In this document: in pieces, positions 18,667-27,435 of the stretch
Numbering within the stretch: the first letter of the stretch is position 1
Layout of the letters: each line of letters begins with the position of its first letter
Assembly (NCBI GenBank): GCA_963575745.1
Contig: CAUYUJ010014174.1
Coordinates: forward strand, 1-32,500
From: Prorocentrum cordatum
Lineage: Eukaryota > Sar > Dinophyceae > Prorocentrales > Prorocentraceae
Length of the DNA: 32,500 bases
Direction: 5' to 3'
Made by a program: the position numbers and the translations under genes
The notes under the pieces: generated by a model
Seen by the model: the letters and a program-made list of their open reading frames with translations, nothing else
What the model was told of the DNA's origin: nothing
Databases searched by the model: none

Positions 18667-18893
18667 TGGCGGAAAACCGGGGGGGGTCACTACCGGTTCG
18701 AACCCCTCTTCCCCCCCCCCCCCCTCCGGAAAACCGGGGGGGGTCACTACCGGTTCGAACCCCTCCCCCCCTCCCAGTTCATCATGAAAAGGGGGGGGGG
18801 TCACTACCGGTTCGAACCCCCCCCCCCCCCCCCTCGAAAACCGGGGGGGTCACTACCGGTTCGAACCCCCCCCCCCCTCGAAAACCGAGTGGG
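18667..18893. repeat. Subterminal repeats with GGTTCGAACC, left
   Basis: Four to five tandem units of AAAACCGGGGGGGTCACTA, CCGGTTCGAACCCC and C-runs of varying length. An inverted copy lies at 19551-19590. GGTTCGAACC is itself palindromic and fits the RNA polymerase III B-box pattern GWTCRANNC, though no A-box was recognised. Confidence 0.85.
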
Positions 18894-18894
18894 G

Positions 18895-19510
18895 GTGCGG
18901 ACAGTGGTGGGGGCGGTGTTGGTGGGGACAGTGGTGAGGGGATAGCGGGACAGTGGTGGGGACAGTGGGACAGTGGGACAGTGGTGGGGACGGTAGTGGT
19001 GGGGACAGTGGTGGGGACAATGGTGGGAACAGGGGGGACAGTGGACATTGGTGGTGACGGTGGTGGTGGGGACAGTGGTGTGGGGACAATGGGAATGAGG
19101 TGGAAACAGTGGGACAGTGGAGGGTACAATGGTGGTGGGGACAGTGGTGCAGACGGTGGCGAGGACGGCGGTGGGACAATGGGACAAAGGTACAGTGGGG
19201 ACAGTGGTGGGGACAGTGGGGACAGTGGTGGGAACAGTGGGACAGCTCAGTGGGACAGCGGAGGAGTCAGTGGGACAGTGGGGACAGTGGGGATAGTCGG
19301 GCAGTGGTTGGGGCCGTGGAGACAGTGGGGAGAGTGGAACCGTGGTGGGAACAGTTCTGGGGACAGCGGGGACAGTGCGACAGTGGTGGGGCCACTGGTG
19401 GGGACAGTAGGGGCGGTGGTGGAACCAGTGGGGACAGCTGTGGTGAGGACAGTGGTGCTGGGAACACCAGTGGGGGATGTGATGCGGACGGTGGTGGGGA
19501 CCGGGAGTCG
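18895..19510 (+). repeat. GTGGGGACA minisatellite
   Basis: About 600 bases of degenerate 9-12-bp units such as GGGGACAGTGGT and GGGACAGTGG. Long open frames here (Gly/Asp/Val/Ser on plus, Pro/His/Thr on minus) are repeat translations. Confidence 0.9.
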
Positions 19511-19550
19511 TTTGCTGGCGGTGAGTAGGGGGGGGGGGGAGGGAAGGGGG

Positions 19551-19590
19551 GGTTCGAACCGGTAGTGACCCCCTCCGGTTTTCCGGATCG
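19551..19590. repeat. Subterminal repeat with GGTTCGAACC, right (inverted)
   Basis: GGTTCGAACCGGTAGTGACC followed by CCCTCCGGTTTTCCGG is the reverse complement of the left subterminal units. 19590-19800 is then G-run-rich low complexity up to the right terminal repeat. Confidence 0.85.
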
Positions 19591-19843
19591 GAGGGTAGGG
19601 GGGGGGGAGGGGCGAGCCAAGATCGGAACGGTAGGACCCCCCCTCGGTTTTCGAGCGGGAGGGGGGGTGGGGGGGGGGAGGGGTTTAGGGGGGGGGGGGG
19701 GTTTGCCGGGGGAGGGGGGGGGGGGGGGGGGAGGAGGGGTTCCCGCAGGGGGGGATTTTCGGAGGGGGGGGGGGGACCCCCGGGTTCCGGAGGAAAAGGT
19801 GGGCAATTTTCCACAGTAAAGCGGCGGTGGATCACGCTCTCTC

Positions 19844-19851
19844 GTAGATCC
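19844..19851. repeat. Probable target-site duplication, right
   Basis: GTAGATCC directly follows the right terminal repeat. The satellite sequence then resumes with CAATAGGAATCC as in intact units. Confidence 0.55.
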
Positions 19852-20960
19852 CAATAGGAATCCTGATGCGGAGGGATTCGTACGGAATCCTTCTGTGGAG
19901 GGTGTCACTAGGAGTCCTTTTTGTAGAAGGTTTCGATCGGAGTCCTTCTGTGGAGCAGCGCAATGCCAGCGCAATGCCTGCGAAATGCAAGCACACTAGC
20001 AACGCACTGCCAAGCGCAATGCCATTGCCAATGCGATGCCAAACCAATGCCAAACCAATGCCACTGCAATGCCAACGGGGGGGGTCTTTCTCTCGAAGCA
20101 TCTCAATATCAAGCAAGGTTGTTTCATTGGAATCCTTCTGTATGGGAAGCCACTAGAACTCGCCAGCGCAATGTCAACGCAATACTAACGCAATGCCAAG
20201 CCACTGTCAAAGCGATCCCAATTCAGTGCCAGTGGAATGCCAATGGGGGAAGTCGTTTGTGGTCGGTTTCAGGAAGAATCCTTCTATGGAAGGTTTTGTA
20301 TGGGATCCTTCCGTGAGGGAGTTCAATGTGAACCCTTTTTGTGGGATGTTTCCATCGGACTCCTTCTTGTGGGTGGTTCAACAGGAATCATTATGCGAAG
20401 GGAGGTGTTGGAACTCGCCAGTGCCATGCCAACGCAGCCCCAACGCAATGCCACACCAATGCCAAAGCGATCCCAACCCAATGCCAATGCACTGCCAATG
20501 GGGGAAATCCTTTGTGGTAGATTTCAATTGGGCTCCTTCTGTGGAGGGTATCGCACAGAATCCTTCTGTGGAGGGTGTCAATATGAACAGTTTCTTTTGT
20601 GGAGGGTTTCAATAGGAGTCCTTCTTGTAGAAGGTTTCGATCGGAGTCCTTCTGTGGAGGGTTCCATTGGGACTCGCCAGCGCAATACCTGCGAAATGCA
20701 AGCACACCAGCAACGCACTGCCAAGCGCAATGCCAACGCAAAACCAATGCGATGCCAAACCACTGCCAAACCAATGCCAATGCAATGCCAAAGGGGGATG
20801 TTTCTTTGGAAGCATCTCAATATCAATCCTTCTGCGGGTGATGTCAATAGGAATTCATAGGTGGAGGATTCCAGTAGGACTCACTCAGTGGAGGGTTTCG
20901 ATAGGAACCCTTCTGTAGAGGATTTCACTATGAATCCGTCTTGCGGGGGCGTTCAATAGG
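19852..20960 (+). repeat. Higher-order satellite array, right part
   Basis: This continues the array at 17110-18640 beyond the insertion. CAATGCC blocks near 19955, 20165, 20420 and 20680 alternate with ATCCTTCTGTGGAGGG units. The segments at 19955-20080 and 20680-20795 share the AAATGCAAGCACAC variant, indicating recent copying of a ~725-base segment. Confidence 0.8.
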
Positions 20961-21057
20961 AATCCTTCTAGGGGGTGGGCAGATGAGGCCACGTCGCATT
21001 CTTTTTTCGCCGCCGACCCCCCCCCCTAACAAAACATCGGGACACACAACATCTGGT

Positions 21058-21220
21058 CTTTTTTTTTTTGTTTTTGTGGGAGGGGGAGAGAGAGAGAGAG
21101 AGAGACAAAACAAGGGAATGGGAGGAGGAGGAGGAGGAGGAGGAGGAGGAGGAGGAGGAGGAGGAGGAGGAGGAGGAGGAGGAGGAGGAGGAGGAGTAGG
21201 AGGGGGAGATGGAAGGAGAG
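21058..21220. repeat. T-run, (GA)n and (GGA)n microsatellites
   Basis: A T-run with TTTGTGGG, then a (GA)n stretch near 21090-21105, then about 85 bases of pure GGA (21118-21205). It lies at the inner side of the right inverted-repeat arm. Confidence 0.9.
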
Positions 21221-21404
21221 GAGGACGCCACAGAGTACGCCGCATTGAAAGACCCTCGCGCAAACTCAGTGTGAAAGCCTCGCGCGCGCGCTCTGGAACC
21301 CCGAGGGGCTCCACAATCCCCCGTCCTCTGTAAGGACGCCTCATGCGAAATGCCCAGCCCGCCCTTTCGACCAGCCTCTTGGTGCGACAAGGGGGGGGCC
21401 GCTT

Positions 21405-23612
21405 ATGAGGAAAAGGAAGGAGGAGGAGGTGGATGAGAAAACGAGGGTGCTTTCTAATGACTCGTCGGCGCGGTCGGAGATTGCGGCTCAACTGGCTCGA
21501 GCCACAGGCGCGGCTGCTGTGTCGCATGAGAGGAATTTGGGAGTTGATTGTACTGCAGGACGACGTATTGCCCGAACGGTTCGCAAGTCGAAGGTGTCTC
21601 AGGCTCGACTCAAGGTTCGGCGCATGAGGAAGTTTTGGATTGGATCCAAGAAGCGTCTTGTTGCGGCGCGTATTGCTCGTGCTGGGATAGAGTCTAGCTA
21701 CACCTATGGCATGTCAGTGACTGGGTGCAACGCTGGTGAGCTGGAATATGCTAGGGCTCTTGCCTTTTCTGCGATCGAACCCCGTACGGCAGGCAAGAGT
21801 CGAACGTTGACGTTTCTGTGCCATGGCAAGTTGGACCCGCTGTATAGGGCCACTCTGTTACCTATTGTCTCGTTTGTACCTGCATTGTGGGAGTCTTGGG
21901 TGCCCACTCGTGTTCTGGAAGCTTCTATGTTGGGATGTCAAGGACTTGTGCACTGGACCCAGGTTCAAGGTCCCTGTGGGGCCGTCAGGCTTTCCTTAGA
22001 ACGGGTGGGGTGGACTGTACTTACACCGTTTCGCTGGGTTACTCATGAAGGTGATGTGATTGATGTGCAGGATGTGAGTCCGTGGTATGTGACGCAGTTG
22101 CTGGAGAGGGCGGTCTTGGCATGGCAGTGGATGTCTGTTTCTATGGCTGAGACTCTTGCTCATCTCTCGAAAGGTGCAGTGTGGGAGCCGCTCTATTCTC
22201 TTCTGTCCACGGGCCGTTGTATTTCGGAGGAGTGCAAACACCTGCCGCGTTTGGACTGCATGCAAAAAGGGTACTTGAGATCAGTGCTTGTCAATGGGCA
22301 GTGGCCGATGGCAAGGAAGCATGAAGCAGGATATGTGTCAGATGAGCAATGTTTGTTGTGCGACGGCAGGGGGACGCTCCTTCAGTGTCATTTCTTTTGC
22401 GAGGGAGCCGATCGTGTACCGATGCCGTCAGAGTTTCGTGTACTCACTGATCGTGCGGACGAACTTGCTGTGACGCTGCTGCTGGAACGAGGATTATGGG
22501 AAGTCACGCAGGTGCCCGCTGGTTGGAGGCCGCCTAGTGATTCTCATATTGTGTGGCGACGACACGACGGGCCAGGAGTGATTCAGGCACGTGAGGCGTT
22601 TATCGATGGTTCTGTGTTTGAAGGGGACTGGGCCGCGGGGACTGTGGCTGGTTGGGCCATCGTCACCCTCGTGTCGGAGCCGCTCGGAATTCTGGACGTT
22701 GTGTATGGAGCGTGCGAGGGCCCAGTCCGTGACATTGACGGCGCTGAGTTGACTGCCCTCATTCAGCTTTTGAGAGTTGTCGTGCCTCCCATCGAGGCGG
22801 TGACTGATAGTAACTTTGTTTTTGAGGGAGTTTATGAGCGTGGCCCTGTGAGGACCACAGCGTATTGTAGCGCTTGGGCATGTCTTTGGACGCAGTTTTG
22901 GGCGCTTCTCGAGGAATTCGGAGGTCTCGGCGAAAACGGCTTGGTGGTGCGGAAGATAAAAGCGCATCTGCCCATCCAGGCCGCGGGGTCGGGGTTGGTC
23001 TCGAGACGCGACCGTTTCGGGAATCATCAGGCCGATGTCTGGGCCAAGCACTCTGCTTCTAGGTTCCGTGTCCCTGCCGATGTTCGCAAGAAGCGACTGA
23101 AGTCGTGTGCGATGGTGGAGCGTGTTGCTCACTGGCTTGGCACTGTCGGGACCGAGGTGAATAGTCGTGACTGTGTGGCCAGTCGTCCGTCGGCGAGACC
23201 GATTCGGCCGCGTGCGATCGGCCCGATTCGGCCCGAGCGACCGATTTCCGAGCACGATTGGTATGGTCCTGACGGTAGCCGCTGGTGCCGTCGTTGTCGT
23301 GTTTCTGAGCCAGGCCAGCCTGTGTGTCCTGGTTCAATTGTCTCCAGAGCTGTGCGTGCGTCAAAGAAACTCGAAGAGTGTGGGGAGCGACCGCATAAGT
23401 TGGTTGTTCTTGATACGGTGCCCTCGTTGTGGGCACAGAATAATCCTTCGGTTGCTTGCATGGTGTGTGGGTCCTTCTCCGCCAGACAGCTGAAGAGTTT
23501 GCTTGCCCCCTGCAAGAAAGCTGGGGCGCATGGGCTGAGAGCCCTCAGGCGACTCGAGGCTGGTCTGCTCCCTGAGGGAGCACGTGTGGCAGCTATCATT
23601 ACATATGCATAG
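21405..23612 (+). CDS. LINE ORF2 fragment: C-terminal part with RNase H domain
   Basis: This is a 735-codon open frame; the ATG at 21405 is simply the first in frame. Residues ~20-130 match the region that follows the reverse transcriptase core in dinoflagellate non-LTR elements (RNLGVDCTAGRR, then AGIESSYTYGMSVTG). Around residues 316-334 is a CLLC...CHFFCE zinc-knuckle-like segment. Residues ~396-550 form an RNase H domain with D401 (FIDGS), E448 (DGAEL), D468 (VTDS), H521 (KAHL) and D544 (NHQADVWAK), the expected active-site set and order. C628/C631 and C685/C688/C703/H709 are further zinc-knuckle-like clusters near the C-terminus. The endonuclease and the whole reverse transcriptase palm are missing, so the copy cannot move itself, although the remaining frame is intact. 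Codon use is less G/C-biased at third positions than in the spliced gene. Confidence 0.85.
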   Translation: MRKRKEEEVDEKTRVLSNDSSARSEIAAQLARATGAAAVSHERNLGVDCTAGRRIARTVRKSKVSQARLKVRRMRKFWIGSKKRLVAARIARAGIESSYTYGMSVTGCNAGELEYARALAFSAIEPRTAGKSRTLTFLCHGKLDPLYRATLLPIVSFVPALWESWVPTRVLEASMLGCQGLVHWTQVQGPCGAVRLSLERVGWTVLTPFRWVTHEGDVIDVQDVSPWYVTQLLERAVLAWQWMSVSMAETLAHLSKGAVWEPLYSLLSTGRCISEECKHLPRLDCMQKGYLRSVLVNGQWPMARKHEAGYVSDEQCLLCDGRGTLLQCHFFCEGADRVPMPSEFRVLTDRADELAVTLLLERGLWEVTQVPAGWRPPSDSHIVWRRHDGPGVIQAREAFIDGSVFEGDWAAGTVAGWAIVTLVSEPLGILDVVYGACEGPVRDIDGAELTALIQLLRVVVPPIEAVTDSNFVFEGVYERGPVRTTAYCSAWACLWTQFWALLEEFGGLGENGLVVRKIKAHLPIQAAGSGLVSRRDRFGNHQADVWAKHSASRFRVPADVRKKRLKSCAMVERVAHWLGTVGTEVNSRDCVASRPSARPIRPRAIGPIRPERPISEHDWYGPDGSRWCRRCRVSEPGQPVCPGSIVSRAVRASKKLEECGERPHKLVVLDTVPSLWAQNNPSVACMVCGSFSARQLKSLLAPCKKAGAHGLRALRRLEAGLLPEGARVAAIITYA

Positions 23613-23640
23613 ATAGCTAAGTGTTGAGAGGCGCCCAGAC
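21415..23640 (+). mobile_element. 5'-truncated LINE retrotransposon copy
   Basis: The recognisable element starts abruptly inside ORF2, after a GGA-rich stretch at about 21410-21430. It ends soon after the stop codon, followed by a GGA-rich tract from 23650. 5' truncation is the usual product of incomplete target-primed reverse transcription. There is no poly(A) tail. GGA-rich sequence at both ends suggests insertion into, or a tail derived from, such a microsatellite. No clear target-site duplication could be defined in the low-complexity flanks. Confidence 0.7.
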
Positions 23641-23649
23641 GCGCGCCTT

Positions 23650-23880
23650 GATGAGTCAGGAAGAGGAGTAGGAGGCGGAGGAGGAGGAGGTGGAGGAGGA
23701 GGAGGAGGATAAAGAGGAGGCGGAGTACGTAGGAGGAGGAGAAGGAGGAGGAGGAGGAGGAGGAGGAGGAGGAAGGAGGAGGCGGAGAGCTAGTTGGAGG
23801 AGGCGGAGGAACAGGATGAGGAGGGGGTAAGAGGAGGAGGAGAGTTGGAGAAGGTAGAGGAGGAGGAGGCGGAGCAGAAG
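23650..23880. repeat. GGA-rich microsatellite
   Basis: A polypurine tract of GGA/GAGGCGGAGG units follows the LINE. 23880-24050 is ordinary sequence without a recognised gene. Confidence 0.85.
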
Positions 23881-24054
23881 CTATCCCCAGGGAGCTCTCG
23901 AGACTTCCAGGGAGGATGTGCAGGAGAATGTGGAGGTTTCGGGCATGGGAGCGGGCGGGGCTGGACTCTACCGTCTCCCGACCATTCTTCTCGCCGACAA
24001 GCACACGCCCCTTCTTCTACTCACAGAAGCTCCCGATCAACCGCAGAGCGGCTA

Positions 24055-24240
24055 AGTGGAGTAGAGTAGGATTTAGTAGAATAGAGACGAGTAGATCATC
24101 AGTAGAGCAGGGCAGGGCAGGGTGGAATAGAGTAGGGTAGAGTCAGGCAGAGTAAGTGTAGGGTAGGGCAGATGGTCGAGTAGAGACGGGCATACTAGAG
24201 TAGAGCAGAGTAGAGGGGAGAGTGGAGTAGAGCCCAATCC
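24055..24240. repeat. Degenerate TAGAG pentanucleotide repeat
   Basis: Irregular AGTAGAGTAGAATAGAG-type units with GGGCA variants run for about 180 bases. Reverse-orientation CTACTCCACTC units follow near 24270-24300. Confidence 0.8.
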
Positions 24241-24598
24241 AGTGCAGTCCAGTCTACTTAGCTCCAACCTACGTCAGTCCACTCCACTCTACTCCACTCT
24301 TCAACGCGGATGTTGATTCATTCTGGGGTACTACCCCCGAGCGCGCCGCAGGCCTGGCCGCTGCACATGGTGCTGTACGTCCTCGAGACGTGCTTCCCCC
24401 CCCTCGCCTGCCTTGCCGTGCCGCCGCCCCCCCGCCGCCGCCCCTCGCTGTCGCCCCTCGCCGCCGCCGCCGCCGCCTCGAGAGCGAGGGCGCTCTTGGG
24501 CAAGGTTGGGTGTGGATTCGCCAGCGGGGGCTCATCGCCGATTCAATCGCGTGTCGTCGGTTCCAGCCGCGATGCCCCCCCGAGCCAGCCCCCCTCCT

Positions 24599-24728
24599 TG
24601 GCATCGCTCGGACGTGTGCATTTTTCCTCCGGCGAGGACCATCGATGAGCATCCTTGATCATTTGGCGAAAAAAAACTACGCACGAAACCGACAAACACA
24701 CAGGAAATGGACGTCCGAGCGATGGCCA
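24599..24728. mobile_element. MITE-like element, copy 1
   Basis: About 130 bp with inverted ends TGGCATCGCTCGGACGT and ACGTCCGAGCGATGGCCA. The interior has an A-run (AAAAAAAACTACGCACGAAA) and GAGGACCATCG. Two more copies lie at 24944-25067 and 27710-27837. It has no coding capacity. Confidence 0.8.
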
Positions 24729-24943
24729 GCCTCCGATCGGTCCCCTTTGAAGAGATCTCCTCCAGCTCGCTCGGAGGACGCTCGAGGTTCCTGGGGCGCT
24801 GCCGTGCTGCAGCTTCGCGTCTCGTGCCAGCGCGGCGTTTGACCCCGGCACGGGCGTCCGGGGTGGCGCCCGGCGGCCCTGGGATTCTGGCCGGTGTGGG
24901 GCGACCTGGCGATCAAGAGGCCGCCAAGCATGCAGGGCTGACG

Positions 24944-25067
24944 TGGCATCGCTCGGACCTGTGCCTGTTTCTCGGCGAGAACCGGCGAGGACCATCCTGG
25001 ACCATCGAGCAAAAAAAACACGCACGAAACCGAAGAAGGCACGGGGAATGGACGTCCGAGCGATGGC
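24944..25067. mobile_element. MITE-like element, copy 2
   Basis: About 124 bp in the same orientation as copy 1. The ends TGGCATCGCTCGGAC and GTCCGAGCGATGGCA are inverted with one mismatch. The interior is diverged (GAGAACCGGCGAGGACCATC) but keeps the A-run, ACGCACGAAACCGA and GGGAATGG. Confidence 0.8.
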
Positions 25068-25510
25068 AAGCTGAACAACTCACGCTGTCTCAGAGGCCGA
25101 CACCCCCCGTCGTTGCCGTACGGTCCCTCAGCCCTTCTGGCATCGAGACGTTTCCCAGCAGCTGCGCCTCGCCGAGGCAGGGCCATGGGCGATGCGATTC
25201 GAGTCCCCTGTTGGGGCCGCGATGGCTCCGATTCGATCCGATGCGGTCCGACTCGCTAGCACCAGCCTGGGCCAGCCAGGGCTAGGCGCGGCGAGACGAT
25301 TCCCATTCGAGTCGGGACGCCTCGTTGGCGATCTGATCCGTTCCCGATCCGATCTGATCTCGCGGTTCGATTCGGCCAGGGCTCGCCGGGCGTTCCGGGG
25401 ATGCCCGCGTCGGCCCGAGCGGTTGATGGAGACCCGAGGCATCACTCGAAAGCCGCAGTGGCAGTGATTCGAGCATGAGGATGAGCATCAAGCTATCAAC
25501 AACAGCTATA
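25068..25510. other. Spacer, no gene seen
   Basis: GC-rich sequence with recurring GATTCGATCCGAT-like strings (25195-25380). No exon, array or RNA gene was recognised. Confidence 0.5.
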
Positions 25511-25514
25511 CAAA

Positions 25515-25775
25515 GACTCGTGTTTCGGTGGTCGGCGCGGATCTATTGGGTCGGCGCTGGAACAGGGGTCGACCCAATCGGTGTTTTGAAGATTTCGTGA
25601 GTTGTTTTCGTTTCGATTTCGTTTTGCAGAAAGGCAGATTGAAGACCAAGCGAAGGAAAATGAAACAACACGAACACGAAAAACACTGTGCTGGAGCCCG
25701 CCAGGGACAGGGTTGGGGGTCCAACGCCGACCCAAGAAATCCGTGCGGACCTCCGAGAAATGCTAAATATCCGTT
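25515..25775. repeat. Long imperfect fold-back
   Basis: The left arm (about 25515-25625) and right arm (about 25648-25775) are reverse complements over several matching blocks: GTGTTTC.GTGGTC.GC.CGGAT with its complement near 25740-25770, TGGGTCGGCG.TGGA with 25717-25735, and GTGTTTT...TTGTTTC with 25650-25688. Overall ~110-base arms surround a ~20-base centre. Confidence 0.6.
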
Positions 25776-25964
25776 ATGTTTTAAGAGCTTCACCATGGGC
25801 AACGTTAGAGAGTGAGGTAGGTTGAGAGGGTACGTATCGACCCCCAATCGCCCATTCATCGCCGAAAAGGGGCCCGACAGCCCACCCTGCCGAGAGATGT
25901 GCTGTTTCGCTATGGAGGCCTATCGCTGATCTGTCGGCGATGTATCACCGACTCCAGGTCGAGG

Positions 25965-26190
25965 TTTCTGGCACTGAGCCGCCTCCTCTCGAACGTTCCC
26001 CCATCAGAGGAGGAGAGGGAAGCGGACAACGGGGAAGACGGCGACGACGCAAGATGGCTAGAACGACGACGTCGTTGAGGAGCACCAGGATGCGGAGGCT
26101 TCAGATGAACAAGGCGAAGTTATCGACGGGCTGCGCTGCAGTCCTGTGAAGAGCACCAGACAGGCATGTACGGTCCAAACCCATCGGATG
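25965..26190 (+). pseudogene. Possible decayed coding fragment
   Basis: Two adjacent frames give acidic, protein-like text. The first (about 25970-26075) includes PPSEEEREADNGEDGDDARW and meets a stop. The second (about 26065-26190) includes EEHQDAEASDEQGEVIDGL and runs on into the repeat module. A one-base shift separates them. It could be a broken ORF, an exon boundary, or chance in purine-rich DNA. Confidence 0.2.
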
Positions 26191-26198
26191 TCGAGGGG

Positions 26199-26320
26199 TG
26201 AGATCGCAGTGGAACGGAGAGCCCCCCACCAGGAAATCGGCTCCGTGCTCGTGTTCGCGTCGCGCGTGCGGGCGAGGCGAGGCTGCGTGGGCGCGCGAGA
26301 GGAATGCTCTCGCCGTCACT
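26199..26320 (+). repeat. Dispersed module, copy 3
   Basis: This matches the modules at 10543 and 11200 (GGAACGGAGAG, C-run, AGGAAATCGG) and continues through GCGTGCGGGCGAGGCGAGGC and GTGGGCGCGCGAGAGGA. It covers more of copy 1 than copy 2 does. Confidence 0.7.
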
Positions 26321-26760
26321 GGGGCGAGGCGGCTGCAGAGGTCTGGCCCTCGCGTGCGTGGGCGCGCGGTGGCCAGGCGTGTCCCCCCGTGGCGTCTCTC
26401 GGCTTCCCGGAGGTGTCCCGCGCTGTCTCGCCGTGGGTCGGGGGCGGCAAAGAGGGGGGTGATGACTGGGGGGTGGATATCATGGCGTGGGCCATGATAT
26501 TTCCCCAGATTTCATGGCGCCTCTTCTTATTTCATTACGTCCCTGGCCCCACGCTGGGCCGCGCACATGCCGCCGGTCATGATTTGCACCCCCCCCTCTT
26601 GGACACCCCCTTCTTGGCCGCTCCCGAGTGGGCGCGCGAAGGGAACGATTTCGCCGTCGCCAGGGCGATTCGGCTGCAAAAGTCCGGCCCTAAAGTGGGC
26701 GCGCGGTTGCTGGGGGTGTCCCGTCTTGTCCCGGTGGGGTTCCGCGGTGTCCTGCCGTGG
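26285..26760 (+). repeat. Two diverged copies of a GTGGGCGCGCGA segment
   Basis: A ~100-base segment with GGGCGCGCGA, CTCTCGCCGTC and GCGCGCGGT at 26287-26390 recurs diverged at about 26630-26735. Between them a perfect hairpin has arms ATATCATGGC (26477-26486) and GCCATGATAT (26491-26500). Confidence 0.65.
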
Positions 26761-26890
26761 TGTCCCGATGGTGTCTCGTGATGTCCCGTGGTGTCCCGCG
26801 GTGTCCCAGTGCTGTCCCGCGGTGTCCCGTGTTGGTGTACGGCGGTGTCCCGCGGAGTCCCGCCGTGGTGTCCCGATGGTGTCCCGATCG
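26720..26890 (+). repeat. GTGTCCCG tandem repeats
   Basis: Units of GGTGTCCCGCGGTGTCCCG and close variants run directly into the GATCGATA satellite. The arrangement mirrors 10790-10860, where the same units run into (GAT)n. Confidence 0.8.
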
Positions 26891-27435
26891 ATGGTGAGAT
26901 CGATAGTGAGATCGATAACGACCGAGATTTGGTGAGATCAGTGGTCAGATCGATACTCGGATCGACTCGTGATGTCGATAGTGAGATCGGTAGTTGCATC
27001 GATCATGCGATGCGCAGTGAGATTGATAGTGAGATCGATGGTTTCATCGATAGTTGCATCGATGGAGCAATCGACAGTGAGGTCGATGGTGCGATCGATT
27101 GCGAGGCCGACAGTGAGATCGATAGTGTCATCGATTGTGAGCTCGATGGTGAGATCGATTGATCTCGCTTCAGAGATCAAATGTGAAATCGATAGTGGGA
27201 TCAGTCGAGTGAGATCGATAGTAATATCGATCGTAAGATCGATTGTGAGATCGACTGTGTAATCGACGGCGAGATCGGCTGAGTGAGATCGATCGTGAGA
27301 CCGATAGTGAGATCGGTTCTGAGATCGATCAAGTGAGATCGGTAGTGAGATCGATCACTGGATCCATCGATACCAAGACTCGCCATGAGGTCGATAGTGA
27401 GATCGATCGAGTCATATCGATAGCGGGGTCGATAG
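26885..27435. repeat. GATCGATAGTGA satellite
   Basis: About 550 bases of degenerate 12-bp units (GATCGATAGTGA, GATCGATNGTNA). Units are rich in GATC and ATCGAT. All long frames are repeat translations. Confidence 0.9.

Larger units (their letters stand above)
18644..19843. mobile_element. 1.2-kb non-autonomous TIR element inserted in the satellite
   Basis: The terminal inverted repeats 18644-18667 and 19820-19843 match at 20 of 24 positions (GANAGAGCGTG core). Flanking 8-bp sequences match at 7 of 8. Interrupted and uninterrupted satellite units can be aligned as filled and empty sites. Inside are subterminal inverted GGTTCGAACC-containing repeats and a GTGGGGACA minisatellite. It encodes no transposase. 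TIRs plus an 8-bp duplication are properties of several cut-and-paste families, but the ends match none that I can name. Confidence 0.6.
16881..21345. mobile_element. ~4.4-kb block bounded by inverted repeats
   Basis: A 22-base segment at 16901-16922 (GGATTGTGGAGCCCCTCG core) is the exact reverse complement of 21302-21323. Weaker similarity continues for ~60 bases inward (CTTTCACNCTGA) and ~15 bases outward. Next to the arms are CT-rich (17030-17110) and GA-rich (21058-21205) tracts, again in opposite orientation. The interior consists of satellites without a gene. It may be a large non-autonomous element or a fold-back created by duplication. Confidence 0.5.

Noticed and set aside
18640-18720. 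Possible tRNA gene because of GGTTCGAACCC
   Set aside because: No acceptor stem, D-arm or anticodon arm could be folded around it, and the motif is part of a tandem repeat.
17988-19565. 525-codon plus ORF
   Set aside because: It runs from satellite CAATGCC blocks through the GGTTCGAACC units into the GTGGGGACA minisatellite, crossing an insertion boundary.
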